DNA of 9,254 nt, taken from Candidatus Zipacnadia bacterium (GTDB lineage Bacteria; Armatimonadota; Zipacnadia; Zipacnadales; Zipacnadaceae). Every line of letters begins with the position of its first letter. Position 1 is the stretch's first letter. The translations under genes and the position numbers were made by a program. Where the stretch lies: the NCBI GenBank assembly GCA_029821515.1, contig JALGTD010000060.1:1-9254 (forward strand), in the 5' to 3' direction. A model generated the notes under the pieces. That model was not told where the DNA came from and did no database searches. It was given only the letters and a program-made list of their open reading frames with translations. Positions 1 through 5,243 of the stretch are shown here, piece by piece.

Positions 1-129
1 ATTGGCGGCGGCGATGCCTGTACTGCCCATTCCGGCCCAGCGGGCCGTACTCATCCAGATCTGGCAGTATCCTGCCGAGGCTATGCCCAGCAGGAGTACA
101 ACACACAACAGCGTTGCGTAGATTCTCAT
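1..129 (-). CDS. Secreted protein, N-terminal fragment (possible outer-membrane beta-barrel family)
   Basis: Only the first 43 codons are inside the window; the frame is open to position 1. The product begins MRIYATLLCVVLLLGIASA, a clear Sec signal peptide (basic residue, hydrophobic core, small residues before the cut), probably cleaved near GIASA-GYC. The mature part starts with a stretch reading STARWAGMGSTGIAAAN. This resembles the 'AR.xGMGGAGxA' opening of several outer-membrane beta-barrel families (PorV/UPF0164-like), but the fragment is too short to assign. Start choice: ATG at 129, with a purine-rich GGGAGG (143-148) 13 nt upstream, slightly farther than usual. The gene follows a 507-nt gap with a possible structured leader (162-276). 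Signal peptide is fairly sure; the family is a guess. Confidence 0.6.
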   Translation of the reverse strand, partial: MRIYATLLCVVLLLGIASAGYCQIWMSTARWAGMGSTGIAAAN

Positions 130-161
130 TTTCGTAAACTACCCTCCCGTCTTGTGGTGAT

Positions 162-276
162 GTGGTGAGACTGAACTATCCGTCTTTGCTGCGATTACCA
201 ACCCCTACGGGCCAGCCCGGCTACGTCTGGTTTTGCGCATCACCCCCTTGATGGATGGTACGCTCGCACTCACCAC
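162..276 (-). ncRNA. Candidate structured 5' leader (riboswitch-like), class unknown
   Basis: Read on the minus strand, an 8-bp perfect closing helix, GTGGTGAG (269-276) with CTCACCAC (162-169), encloses about 100 nt. Directly inside it a second helix pairs TGCGA (264-268) with TCGCA (190-194) and TACC (257-260) with GGTA (196-199). Further in are a hairpin CATCA/TGATG (238-242 with 249-253, 6-nt loop) and a hairpin CGGG/CCCG (208-211 with 216-219). A second copy of TCACCAC at 154-160 could compete for the 5' strand of the closing helix, and the Shine-Dalgarno-like GGGAGG follows at 143-148. This is the layout of a cis-regulatory leader. I do not recognise a known riboswitch class; pairing was done by eye. 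Confidence 0.3.
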
Positions 277-463
277 GGGAGGCGGACCAGGAACGTGTCC
301 CCACAGGGTTGCCGAAGTTTCCCCCGCGGCAGCCTCCGTATCCGCCTCTACCCACCCTCAGTGCAAACGTGTCAGCTTGAGAGTATGTTGCCCGCTAAGT
401 TATATTCACACCGAACCAGCTTTATACTCGGCCTGTCTGATGTCTGACTTTAGAATCCCTATA

Positions 464-492
464 ATTGAAGCACAATCTGGTTCATAAGTCAA
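464..492 (-). promoter_or_regulatory. Weak candidate promoter for the secreted-protein gene
   Basis: On the minus strand TTGACT (487-492) lies 17 nt before TTCAAT (464-469). The -35 is good; the -10 matches only four of six consensus bases. It would give a leader of about 330 nt containing the candidate structured RNA. Chance occurrence is quite possible. Confidence 0.2.
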
Positions 493-636
493 ATCCTGGG
501 GGGCCTGGTGAGGCCGTCGCCGGTGTCCTGGAGCGATCGTTTACCTCCCCCTGCCTCTACCCTTGCCTCACTGGCAGCCCCTTCTCACTAGACTTGAGCA
601 AGTGCTTATCGGAGAGCGTTGGTAACCACGGCTCAC

Positions 637-673
637 AAAAAAAAGGCGGCGCAGACCTGAGGCCCGCACCGCC
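637..673 (-). terminator. Intrinsic terminator downstream of hsp20
   Basis: On the minus strand GGCGGTGC (666-673) pairs with GCGCCGCC (645-652), an 8-bp GC-rich stem with one G-U pair and a 13-nt loop. It is followed at once by eight T residues (637-644). It lies about 30 nt after the hsp20 stop codon. This is a textbook Rho-independent terminator and the strongest in the window. Confidence 0.88.
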
Positions 674-705
674 CTGTGCTTCGCTGCATCAACTACTGCG
701 ACTCG

Positions 706-1143
706 CTATTCAATCTCGACTTTCTTGCCTTCGGCCGGTTCTGGCGTCTTGGGCGCCCGGACTTCCAGCACGCCGTCGGCGAACGTGGCGCTTACTGCCT
801 CGGGGTCAATTACGTGAGGCAGCGCGACACTGCGGCGGAACCTGCCGTAGCGCATCTCGCGGCGGTAGTAATTGTCTTCGTCAACTTCCTCGGTTGTCGT
901 ACTCTCACCGCTGAGCACTACCCGATCCTCGGTAGCTGTTACCTGCACATCTTCTTTCTTGGTACCCGGCAACTGGGCTTTGATTACCACCTCGTCGTCG
1001 GTCTCGTAGACATCTACTGCCGGTGCCACTTCGTACTCCTCACCTTCCGGCCACCAGCGGCGTGGCAGAAACTGCTCCATCGTTCGTTCCACCTCACTTA
1101 GTAGGTCGGACGGTCGGGTCTGTCGCCATCGTATTAGAGACAT
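706..1143 (-). CDS. hsp20: Small heat-shock protein, Hsp20/alpha-crystallin family
   Basis: A 145-residue ATP-independent holdase chaperone that binds unfolding proteins in the cytoplasm. The N-terminal arm (about 1-38) is followed by the alpha-crystallin domain at about 40-131, opening with VDVYETDDEVVIKAQLPG. It ends in the family signature ADGVLEVRAPK (A-x-x-G-V-L type, about 122-132). The C-terminal tail carries VEI near the end, the I/V-x-I/V anchor used for oligomer assembly. Length is normal for the family. I chose ATG at 1143 because AAGGAGG lies just upstream (1151-1157). The frame can be extended to 1167, but that codon is upstream of the ribosome binding site. It is followed by a strong terminator. 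A leader hairpin and a pair of 9-bp inverted repeats upstream suggest dedicated regulation. Confidence 0.95.
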   Translation of the reverse strand: MSLIRWRQTRPSDLLSEVERTMEQFLPRRWWPEGEEYEVAPAVDVYETDDEVVIKAQLPGTKKEDVQVTATEDRVVLSGESTTTEEVDEDNYYRREMRYGRFRRSVALPHVIDPEAVSATFADGVLEVRAPKTPEPAEGKKVEIE

Positions 1144-1163
1144 TTCCTCATTCCTCCTTTTTG

Positions 1164-1181
1164 GCACCCTTAGGCGGGTGC
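1164..1181 (-). promoter_or_regulatory. Hairpin in the hsp20 5' leader, just upstream of the ribosome binding site
   Basis: On the minus strand GCACCC (1176-1181), a 6-nt spacer and GGGTGC (1164-1169) form a perfect 6-bp stem that ends 6 nt before the AAGGAGG sequence (1151-1157). Small heat-shock genes often have leader structures that melt with heat (ROSE, fourU types). This hairpin does not itself cover the ribosome binding site and matches neither class, so its role is open. Confidence 0.4.
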
Positions 1182-1185
1182 TTTG

Positions 1186-1256
1186 GTGAACATTGAGTGT
1201 ATACGACTAAAGGTTCTACACACCTATAGACGCAATTGCCCCCCCAAAATGTTCAC
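1186..1256. promoter_or_regulatory. Paired 9-bp inverted repeats flanking the likely hsp20 promoter zone
   Basis: GTGAACATT (1186-1194) and its exact reverse complement AATGTTCAC (1248-1256) lie 62 bp apart start to start, close to six helical turns, so both would face the same side of the DNA. Between them on the minus strand is a TATACA (1198-1203) that could be a -10 element; I found no convincing -35. A regulator binding both sites, perhaps by looping, is a reasonable inference. The rest of the 1168-1295 gap shows only AT-rich sequence and a run of seven G on the minus strand (C on the plus strand, about 1239-1245). Confidence 0.4.
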
Positions 1257-1295
1257 TATTTCCGTGAAATTTTTTGGTCATTGGCCGGAAAATCT

Positions 1296-2549
1296 TTAGA
1301 CTCCTAGCTTCTGGTAGATGGACTCAACTTCTCTGACCAGCCGCTGCGGGCCGAAGCGCTGCTCAAGTGCCTGTGCAATTGCGGAGTCTTGGTCGCGGGC
1401 TGATGCGACGGTTGCCCACGGCTGTTCTAGGTCGTAGACTGTCCTGGAGACCAGGAATTCGTGGTAGGGGATACTGGGCCGCCCTTCTATGGGTAGTTCA
1501 GACTCTTTAAGCTGAGGAGCTGTATGCAACTGCCGACGGATGGCTTCAGCAAGCTGCACGCTGTCGGCTGTCTCCATCAGTTCAGCGCCCGGTAGTGGGC
1601 CGAAGATTTCGCGCAGCGCGGGGGTAGGTGCCGCGATCACTCGCAGCCCTCCCGCCAGTGCCTGTAGCCCGCGCAGTGCCGCCCGATCGGCGTCACTGAG
1701 CAGCACAATTATGTTGAGAGCCGCAATAACCTGGCGGGCGTCGCGGCGCGCGCCCAGAAAGATACAACTACCGCTGAGACCCAGTTCGTGGGCTAACTCT
1801 TCTAACTCCTGGCGGGCGGGGCCCTCCCCGATTATGACAAACTCAATGTTGGGCAGGTCCTCATTGAGGGCAGCGGCAGCCTCCAGGAAGCTTTCGATGC
1901 CCTGGCCGCGCTCCAGGCGGCTGAGTAGGCCGATGATGGCAGCATCCCGATGCAGGCCAACCTGGCGGCGCTTGATGCCCGCTTCCAGCGACCGACTCGG
2001 TGAGCGCTCCAGGCTGGGATAGATCACGTGCATGCGAGCTTCGATATGAGGGGCGAGGCTAATAAGTTGCTCGCGGTCGTGCTGAGATGAGACGACTAGC
2101 TCATCACAGCACCCCAGCAGCCAGCGTATCCCTCCTCTCCGTGCCCAACTGTGGTAGGTCGTTGCCACAGCGGCTTCGCGCGAGCCGTGCAGAGTGGTAA
2201 CAATAGGCAGAGAGCTGGCGGCTCGCCAACTTCGGCTAGCCAGGACCGCTACCGCGGTAGCTTCCATATTATGGCAGTGGACCAGCGCGATGTCACGGGC
2301 CTGGATAAGCCGCCGCAGTTGGCCGGCTGCAACCAGATATGCTTGGGGTGAGAAGGACTGAGGAATTTCCAGATATACCCAGGGGGTGTTCTGACGGGAG
2401 AGTCGCTCGCGCATCTGCGGCGTGAGCTGCCCCGCCACCAGCGGCTGGTACCGGCTCCGATCCAGCCCTTCGACCAAAATGCGTACCTGATCAGTGGCAT
2501 CCGCATCTCCCCGTGGGACTAGTTGTAATATACCAGCTTTGTTAGCCAT
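1296..2549 (-). CDS. GT4-like family glycosyltransferase with degenerate catalytic motifs
   Basis: A 417-residue protein with the GT-B fold pattern of family 4 glycosyltransferases. The N-terminal Rossmann half starts ILQLVPRGDADATDQ and continues through LVHCHNMEATAV (about 89-100) and VTTLHGSREA. The C-terminal half has IIGLLSRLERGQGIESFLEAA (about 205-225; written here as the usual nucleotide-sugar loop) and FVIIGEGPARQELEELA (237-253), then FLGARRD. Such enzymes move a sugar from a nucleotide sugar to a lipid, glycan or small molecule; the substrate cannot be told. Unusual: the EX7E motif reads D288-X7-Q296 (SDADRAALRGLQALAGG), and the Lys normally after the conserved Arg (R211) is Gln (Q216). 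No other polysaccharide gene is nearby. The ATG at 2549 has no clear Shine-Dalgarno sequence. It was kept because the family's N-terminal strand begins within a few residues. Confidence 0.82.
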   Translation of the reverse strand: MANKAGILQLVPRGDADATDQVRILVEGLDRSRYQPLVAGQLTPQMRERLSRQNTPWVYLEIPQSFSPQAYLVAAGQLRRLIQARDIALVHCHNMEATAVAVLASRSWRAASSLPIVTTLHGSREAAVATTYHSWARRGGIRWLLGCCDELVVSSQHDREQLISLAPHIEARMHVIYPSLERSPSRSLEAGIKRRQVGLHRDAAIIGLLSRLERGQGIESFLEAAAALNEDLPNIEFVIIGEGPARQELEELAHELGLSGSCIFLGARRDARQVIAALNIIVLLSDADRAALRGLQALAGGLRVIAAPTPALREIFGPLPGAELMETADSVQLAEAIRRQLHTAPQLKESELPIEGRPSIPYHEFLVSRTVYDLEQPWATVASARDQDSAIAQALEQRFGPQRLVREVESIYQKLGV

Positions 2550-2588
2550 AGGTGTTGGTCGTTGGTATACCGATATGCGCCTCTATTT

Positions 2589-2614
2589 GGTAGGACAGAC
2601 GTTTCGCCTGTCAA
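2589..2614. repeat. 26-nt palindromic intergenic repeat, copy A
   Basis: It matches copy B (4587-4612) at 22 of 26 positions. The shared frame is GGTAGGACAG at one end and GCCTGTCAA at the other. On the minus strand GACAGGC pairs with GTCTGTC across a 5-nt loop, with one G-U pair. It lies between the M48 lipoprotein gene and the glycosyltransferase gene. A tandem 8-bp repeat (CGGCATCT twice, 2625-2640) sits beside it. Confidence 0.7.
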
Positions 2615-2643
2615 TAACCAGTAGCGGCATCTCGGCATCTCCA

Positions 2644-3393
2644 TCACGGTGTGTAATAGGCCCCACTCCAGCCCATCTTCTCAAGGTAACCTCTGGCGTG
2701 GTTGATGCGGTCTTTGTTGCCGGGGTGAGTGGCAAACATTATCTCAAAGTCATTAGGCTCACGGCTCTGTATCTCCTGGAATAGCTCCAGCACGGCCACC
2801 GCCGCCGTCGGATCATAACCGGCATTGTGTGCATAGAGCATACCCTCGCGGTCAGCCTCAAATTCATTGTCGCGCCCGTAGTCCAGCAGCATCAGGCTGC
2901 CGACGGTCCCTGCGATACGCGCGGCGCTCTTCTTCTTAAATATCAGGGCAATGATGGCCTCATAGCCGAGTTGTCGCTCGATGCGGTGCACGGCGTGCTG
3001 ATGCGCGACGTGAGTGGTCTCGTGCCCCAGCACCCAGGCAATCTTATCCTGGTCGTCCTCGAGGGCCTTGATCATACCCCGGAATATGTATATGCGCCCT
3101 CCGGGGAAGGCCACGGCATTAGGCTGATTGCTGGCAAGTATCCGGTAATCATAGGGATAGTCCGGCGGCTCGGCGGCTCGCTCGAGGTTAGCCCCAATGG
3201 AGTTGACTAGCGCGTTGCGGGCCGGGTCATGGTCGCGTCCGTATTTGTGCTCAAAGTCGTCGCCGGCATCCTGCCCCAGTTGGATCTCCTGACTCCTGCT
3301 AATCAGCCGGCTCTGGCATCCACAGAACGCAGTCAATGCGGTTAGGATGGCGACCAGGATACATATTCGCTGGTATCGTCTACAGTTATTCAC
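2644..3393 (-). CDS. M48-family metallopeptidase, probable lipoprotein (BepA/LoiP-like)
   Basis: A 249-residue zinc peptidase of the type that degrades misfolded envelope proteins in Gram-negative bacteria. A basic N-terminus and hydrophobic stretch (about 8-23) lead to FCGC-QS. Cys26 is a plausible lipidation site, though FCG is not an ideal lipobox. The catalytic HETTH is at 124-128 (VLGHETTHVAHQH), and the third zinc ligand is E177 in NEFEADREG (E-x-x-x-D). Upstream QPNAVAFPGGRIYIFRG is the usual M48 strand-turn segment, and THPGNKDRI (222-230) is the typical C-terminal motif. Start choice: GTG at 3393, preceded by GGGAGG (3402-3407) with an 8-nt spacer. The longer frame from 3435 would place hydrophilic residues before the signal and swallow this site. 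It is separated from the upstream four-TM gene by a repeat-rich gap. Confidence 0.9.
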   Translation of the reverse strand: MNNCRRYQRICILVAILTALTAFCGCQSRLISRSQEIQLGQDAGDDFEHKYGRDHDPARNALVNSIGANLERAAEPPDYPYDYRILASNQPNAVAFPGGRIYIFRGMIKALEDDQDKIAWVLGHETTHVAHQHAVHRIERQLGYEAIIALIFKKKSAARIAGTVGSLMLLDYGRDNEFEADREGMLYAHNAGYDPTAAVAVLELFQEIQSREPNDFEIMFATHPGNKDRINHARGYLEKMGWSGAYYTP

Positions 3394-3480
3394 GATGAGC
3401 ACCTCCCGCTGTCCCTCTCGCCGTCCGGGCAGCATCGGTTTTGTCCATTATTCACAAGCTGAAATGCAAAGATCTCTTAT

Positions 3481-3527
3481 GATAGCGAAACCAGTTGAAG
3501 AGGTCGTAATCCAGAATATTCGCTATC
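3481..3527. promoter_or_regulatory. 9-bp inverted repeat upstream of the M48 lipoprotein gene
   Basis: GATAGCGAA (3481-3489) and its exact reverse complement TTCGCTATC (3519-3527) are separated by 29 nt in the gap upstream of the M48 lipoprotein gene. It could be an operator pair or a hairpin in the leader. The equivalent part of the second copy of the gap element (around 5070-5115) does not preserve it. I found no convincing sigma70 promoter next to it. Confidence 0.35.
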
Positions 3528-3557
3528 CACGGTGAGCAAAGGTTTGTTGCCGCATTG

Positions 3558-3640
3558 TTCAAGTGTAAAAGTTTTTGCCGGAAGGGTGTGGAAAACCGGC
3601 TTTTTTCAAAAAACGGGTTTCCCACAAAATCTGTTGATGC
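3558..3640. repeat. 83-bp dispersed hairpin repeat, copy 1
   Basis: It matches copy 2 (5151-5233) at 78 of 83 positions without gaps. Both copies end 10 nt before the stop-codon triplet of the gene to their right (3651 and 5244). Inside, 3588-3625 is a long imperfect hairpin with the outer strands GTGG.../...CCAC and a TTTTTT/AAAAAA centre. In the minus-strand RNA of this copy the differences fall as G-U pairs, leaving one C-C mismatch. As a 3' untranslated element it could stop transcription or protect the mRNA end, although no T-run follows the hairpin on the minus strand. A 19-nt block (3460-3478) on its far side is also shared with the other locus. Confidence 0.85.
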
Positions 3641-3650
3641 CTTTTGCCAA

Positions 3651-4553
3651 TTATGTCATATTGGGCTGAGAGGTACGGACCTCGGCAGCCTGCAAATAGC
3701 TCAAGAAATATGAGATAAATATCATCGCGGTAACTACGATCAGCGCTGCCCACAGAACTGCGTGGTAATAGAACCCACGGCCAATGAACTGCTGGGCTGT
3801 GTACCAGGCCATCAACACGGTAATCACCACCACCGACAGGATGCTCAGGCAGGCACCCGTCGGCAGCTTTTCCACGGGAATGCTGCCCGCCAGGGTGGTG
3901 GGCGGCGAGCCCAGTGTAGGAATCACCCCCGCCGACGAACCGGCGGCATACCACTGCCCTAACGCATCGTAGAGTGCCCGCGTCGCCTGCTGAGCTCCCC
4001 TGAGCGTGTTCGCCTCTCGTGAGGCCAGCGTGAAGGCCCGTCCCGACTGGCCCGGCTTATGCCAGTGCACGACTATCCGCTGGGGCGCGCCCGGTTCATC
4101 CATCGGCTCAATTGAGCCAATATTCTCACGCCGCAGACTCCACGAGAAGCTATCTCCGTGGTAGATCAGCACGCCGTCGGCCAGTTCCAGGTATCCCACG
4201 TCTTGATCCGTCTCACCTTCCCAAACACGCAGCTCCTCGCCGGGGGAAAACCCGACAAATGTTGCTGCTGGTGCTGAAATGCCGACTTCTTCCCATTTCT
4301 GAGCCACGCTGCTCCGCAAGTAGCCGTTGCCAAATAGCGCCAGCCGCTGGTAGCTGACCCATGGCAGCAGCGATCCTACTACAAGAGCCAGTGTGGTGGC
4401 CAGGCCGGCGCTGGTGCCGGTGGGGCTGGGCAGCAGATAGGTAATTATCACCAAACCTGCCGCAAATGGCACCGTCCCGGCGGCTAATAGCAACAGGCCC
4501 GCCGTCATCCATGCTCTGCGCTTGAATTGTGTAGTGAATATTGACTCGCCCAA
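3651..4553 (-). CDS. Four-TM membrane protein with central soluble domain, function unknown
   Basis: I do not recognise this 300-residue protein. Two hydrophobic helices at about 15-39 and 49-67 and two at about 233-252 and 262-285 flank a soluble part (about 75-225). The KRR at 11-13 before the first helix suggests a cytoplasmic N-terminus, and an even helix number then places both ends and the soluble part inside. The soluble part contains alternating strands (VGYLELADGVLIYHGDSFSW, 119-138; QRIVVHWHKPG, 158-168) and a helix (ANTLRGAQQATRALYDAL, 181-198), a pattern like PH/GRAM-type folds; this is inference. Start: the first usable codon is TTG at 4553, because an in-frame TGA lies just upstream. 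AAAGGTG lies about 12 nt before it, so the signal is weak and an internal start near M16 is possible. The stop is followed by repeat copy 1. Confidence 0.7.
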   Translation of the reverse strand: MGESIFTTQFKRRAWMTAGLLLLAAGTVPFAAGLVIITYLLPSPTGTSAGLATTLALVVGSLLPWVSYQRLALFGNGYLRSSVAQKWEEVGISAPAATFVGFSPGEELRVWEGETDQDVGYLELADGVLIYHGDSFSWSLRRENIGSIEPMDEPGAPQRIVVHWHKPGQSGRAFTLASREANTLRGAQQATRALYDALGQWYAAGSSAGVIPTLGSPPTTLAGSIPVEKLPTGACLSILSVVVITVLMAWYTAQQFIGRGFYYHAVLWAALIVVTAMIFISYFLSYLQAAEVRTSQPNMT

Positions 4554-4586
4554 AGTTCTTCACAGCACCTTTTATAAACAATCTGT

Positions 4587-4612
4587 GGTAGGACAGGCCT
4601 CTTGCCTGTCAA
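4587..4612. repeat. 26-nt palindromic intergenic repeat, copy B
   Basis: A perfect 7-bp stem, GACAGGC with GCCTGTC, and a 5-nt loop, inside the same 26-nt frame as copy A (2589-2614). It sits between the stalk-domain gene and the four-TM gene. On the minus strand both copies begin TTGACAGGC, so each also holds a TTGACA hexamer, but I found no -10 at a proper distance. Confidence 0.7.
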
Positions 4613-4631
4613 CAGCCTCGCTCCGGGTCAC

Positions 4632-5015
4632 TTACTGTTGTTGTACGGTATGAGTAACGATCATCACAGCCTTGCGCTCCGCATCCCAGGAGACTTTCGC
4701 GTCCAGCGCTTCGGCCATCAGCCGCACTGGAATCAACAGCCGCCCGTTGACGATGATGCCTTGCTGCTTGCGAATGATCGCGCAAGTGTCGCCCTCGCAG
4801 ATGATAGCAACCTGCTGAGATTCAATCCATTTGACTTCCGCGCCCACCGCCTCGGCTGCCGTCCGCAGTGGTGCATAGGCCTTTCCCTCCCGCACCCGCG
4901 CCGCCGGCGAAAACTCCTGCTTCTGGCCGTTCACGTAGACATCAACCAGTGTATTGGCCCAGGCACTGGCGGCCAGCGCTACCACAAGCACCAACGCCAT
5001 TATTATACGTTTCAT
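4632..5015 (-). CDS. Secreted copper-amine-oxidase-like (stalk) domain protein
   Basis: A 127-residue exported protein. MKRIIMALVLVVALAASAWA is a good Sec signal peptide with an AWA cleavage site. The mature part is one copper amine oxidase N-terminal-like domain, built of two similar halves: VDVYVNGQKQEF...AYAPLRTAAEAVGAEVKW (25-63) and GIIVNGRLLIPVRLMAEALDAKVSWDAERKAVMI (86-119). Despite its name the domain is non-enzymatic and is usually an envelope- or surface-anchoring or binding module. The start is secure: ATG at 5015 with AGGAG (5025-5029) 9 nt upstream. Just upstream on the minus strand the sequence is rich in TATATATA (about 5036-5045), a likely -10 region, but I see no well-spaced -35. 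A similar stalk-like segment ends the amidase at 7879-9068. Confidence 0.87.
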   Translation of the reverse strand: MKRIIMALVLVVALAASAWANTLVDVYVNGQKQEFSPAARVREGKAYAPLRTAAEAVGAEVKWIESQQVAIICEGDTCAIIRKQQGIIVNGRLLIPVRLMAEALDAKVSWDAERKAVMIVTHTVQQQ

Positions 5016-5049
5016 CGTTCCATGCTCCTATCGCCGAGTATATATACAT

Positions 5050-5068
5050 TGAAATTCAAAGATGCCTT
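5050..5068. repeat. 19-nt block shared with 3460-3478
   Basis: TGAAATTCAAAGATGCCTT here and TGAAATGCAAAGATCTCTT at 3460-3478 match at 16 of 19 positions. They lie 1590 bp apart, almost the 1593-bp offset of the 83-bp repeats. Together they suggest that each gap contains one element of about 180 bp whose interior has diverged. Confidence 0.5.
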
Positions 5069-5150
5069 GTCGTCTCAACCCCGGTTGCAGGAGCTGTTTT
5101 AGTCGACACAATCACCCTCCTGTGGGGCGTAGCAGTATCTTGTCGTACCG

Positions 5151-5233
5151 TTCAAGTGTAAAAGTTTTTGCCGGAAGGGTGTGGGGAACCGGCTTTTTTC
5201 AAAAAGCGGGTTTCCCACAAAATCCGTTTATGC
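5151..5233. repeat. 83-bp dispersed hairpin repeat, copy 2
   Basis: Five differences from copy 1 (3558-3640), no gaps. The internal hairpin at 5181-5218 forms 16 of 17 base pairs on the plus strand (one G-T pair, one G-G mismatch). On the minus strand it has C-A and C-C mismatches. It lies directly after the htpX-like stop codon. In plus orientation GCCGG...CCGGC followed by TTTTTT also looks like a weak terminator, but no plus-strand gene needs one. Confidence 0.85.
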
Positions 5234-5243
5234 AGTTTGCCGG

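Larger units (their letters stand above)
130..636. other. Long intergenic region between hsp20 terminator and secreted-protein gene
   Basis: I see no credible gene here. Plus-strand frames overlapping this stretch have no ribosome binding site and no recognisable product. The minus-strand portion next to the secreted gene (162-276) can fold into a multi-helix leader, listed separately. The part at about 540-590 is strongly pyrimidine-rich on the plus strand. A 10-nt word, GCCTCTACCC, occurs at 344-353 and again at 553-562. No tRNA cloverleaf or insertion sequence was recognised. Confidence 0.6.

Noticed and set aside
200..240. Resemblance of GTAGCCGGGCTGGC to the 3' part of a GEMM-I (cyclic di-GMP) riboswitch
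   Set aside because: The flanking stem does not pair as required and the upstream GCAAA-containing half is not in the right place.
233..914. Plus-strand open frames of 84 and 149 codons
   Set aside because: No ribosome binding site, low-complexity residue mix, no recognisable product, and the second overlaps hsp20 and its terminator on the opposite strand.
1144..1167. Longer hsp20 start at 1167
   Set aside because: It lies upstream of the AAGGAGG site that serves the ATG at 1143 and adds a non-conserved hydrophilic leader.
1255..1290. A decayed third copy of the 83-bp repeat after the glycosyltransferase stop
   Set aside because: Only a short AT-rich/GCCGGAA similarity, not enough to separate from chance.
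3394..3435. Longer M48 lipoprotein start at 3435
   Set aside because: A strong GGGAGG at 8 nt marks the GTG at 3393, which also gives a normal signal peptide length.
4213..4581. 122-codon minus-strand frame overlapping the four-TM gene
   Set aside because: It runs out of frame through the better-supported membrane protein and has no domain features.
5166..5199. Plus-strand terminator (GCCGG...CCGGC then six T) in the 83-bp repeats
   Set aside because: The stem is only 5 bp with a 14-nt loop, and no plus-strand gene precedes it.
3558..5233. CRISPR-like repeats
   Set aside because: Only two copies, 1.6 kb apart, with genes between them and no spacer pattern.
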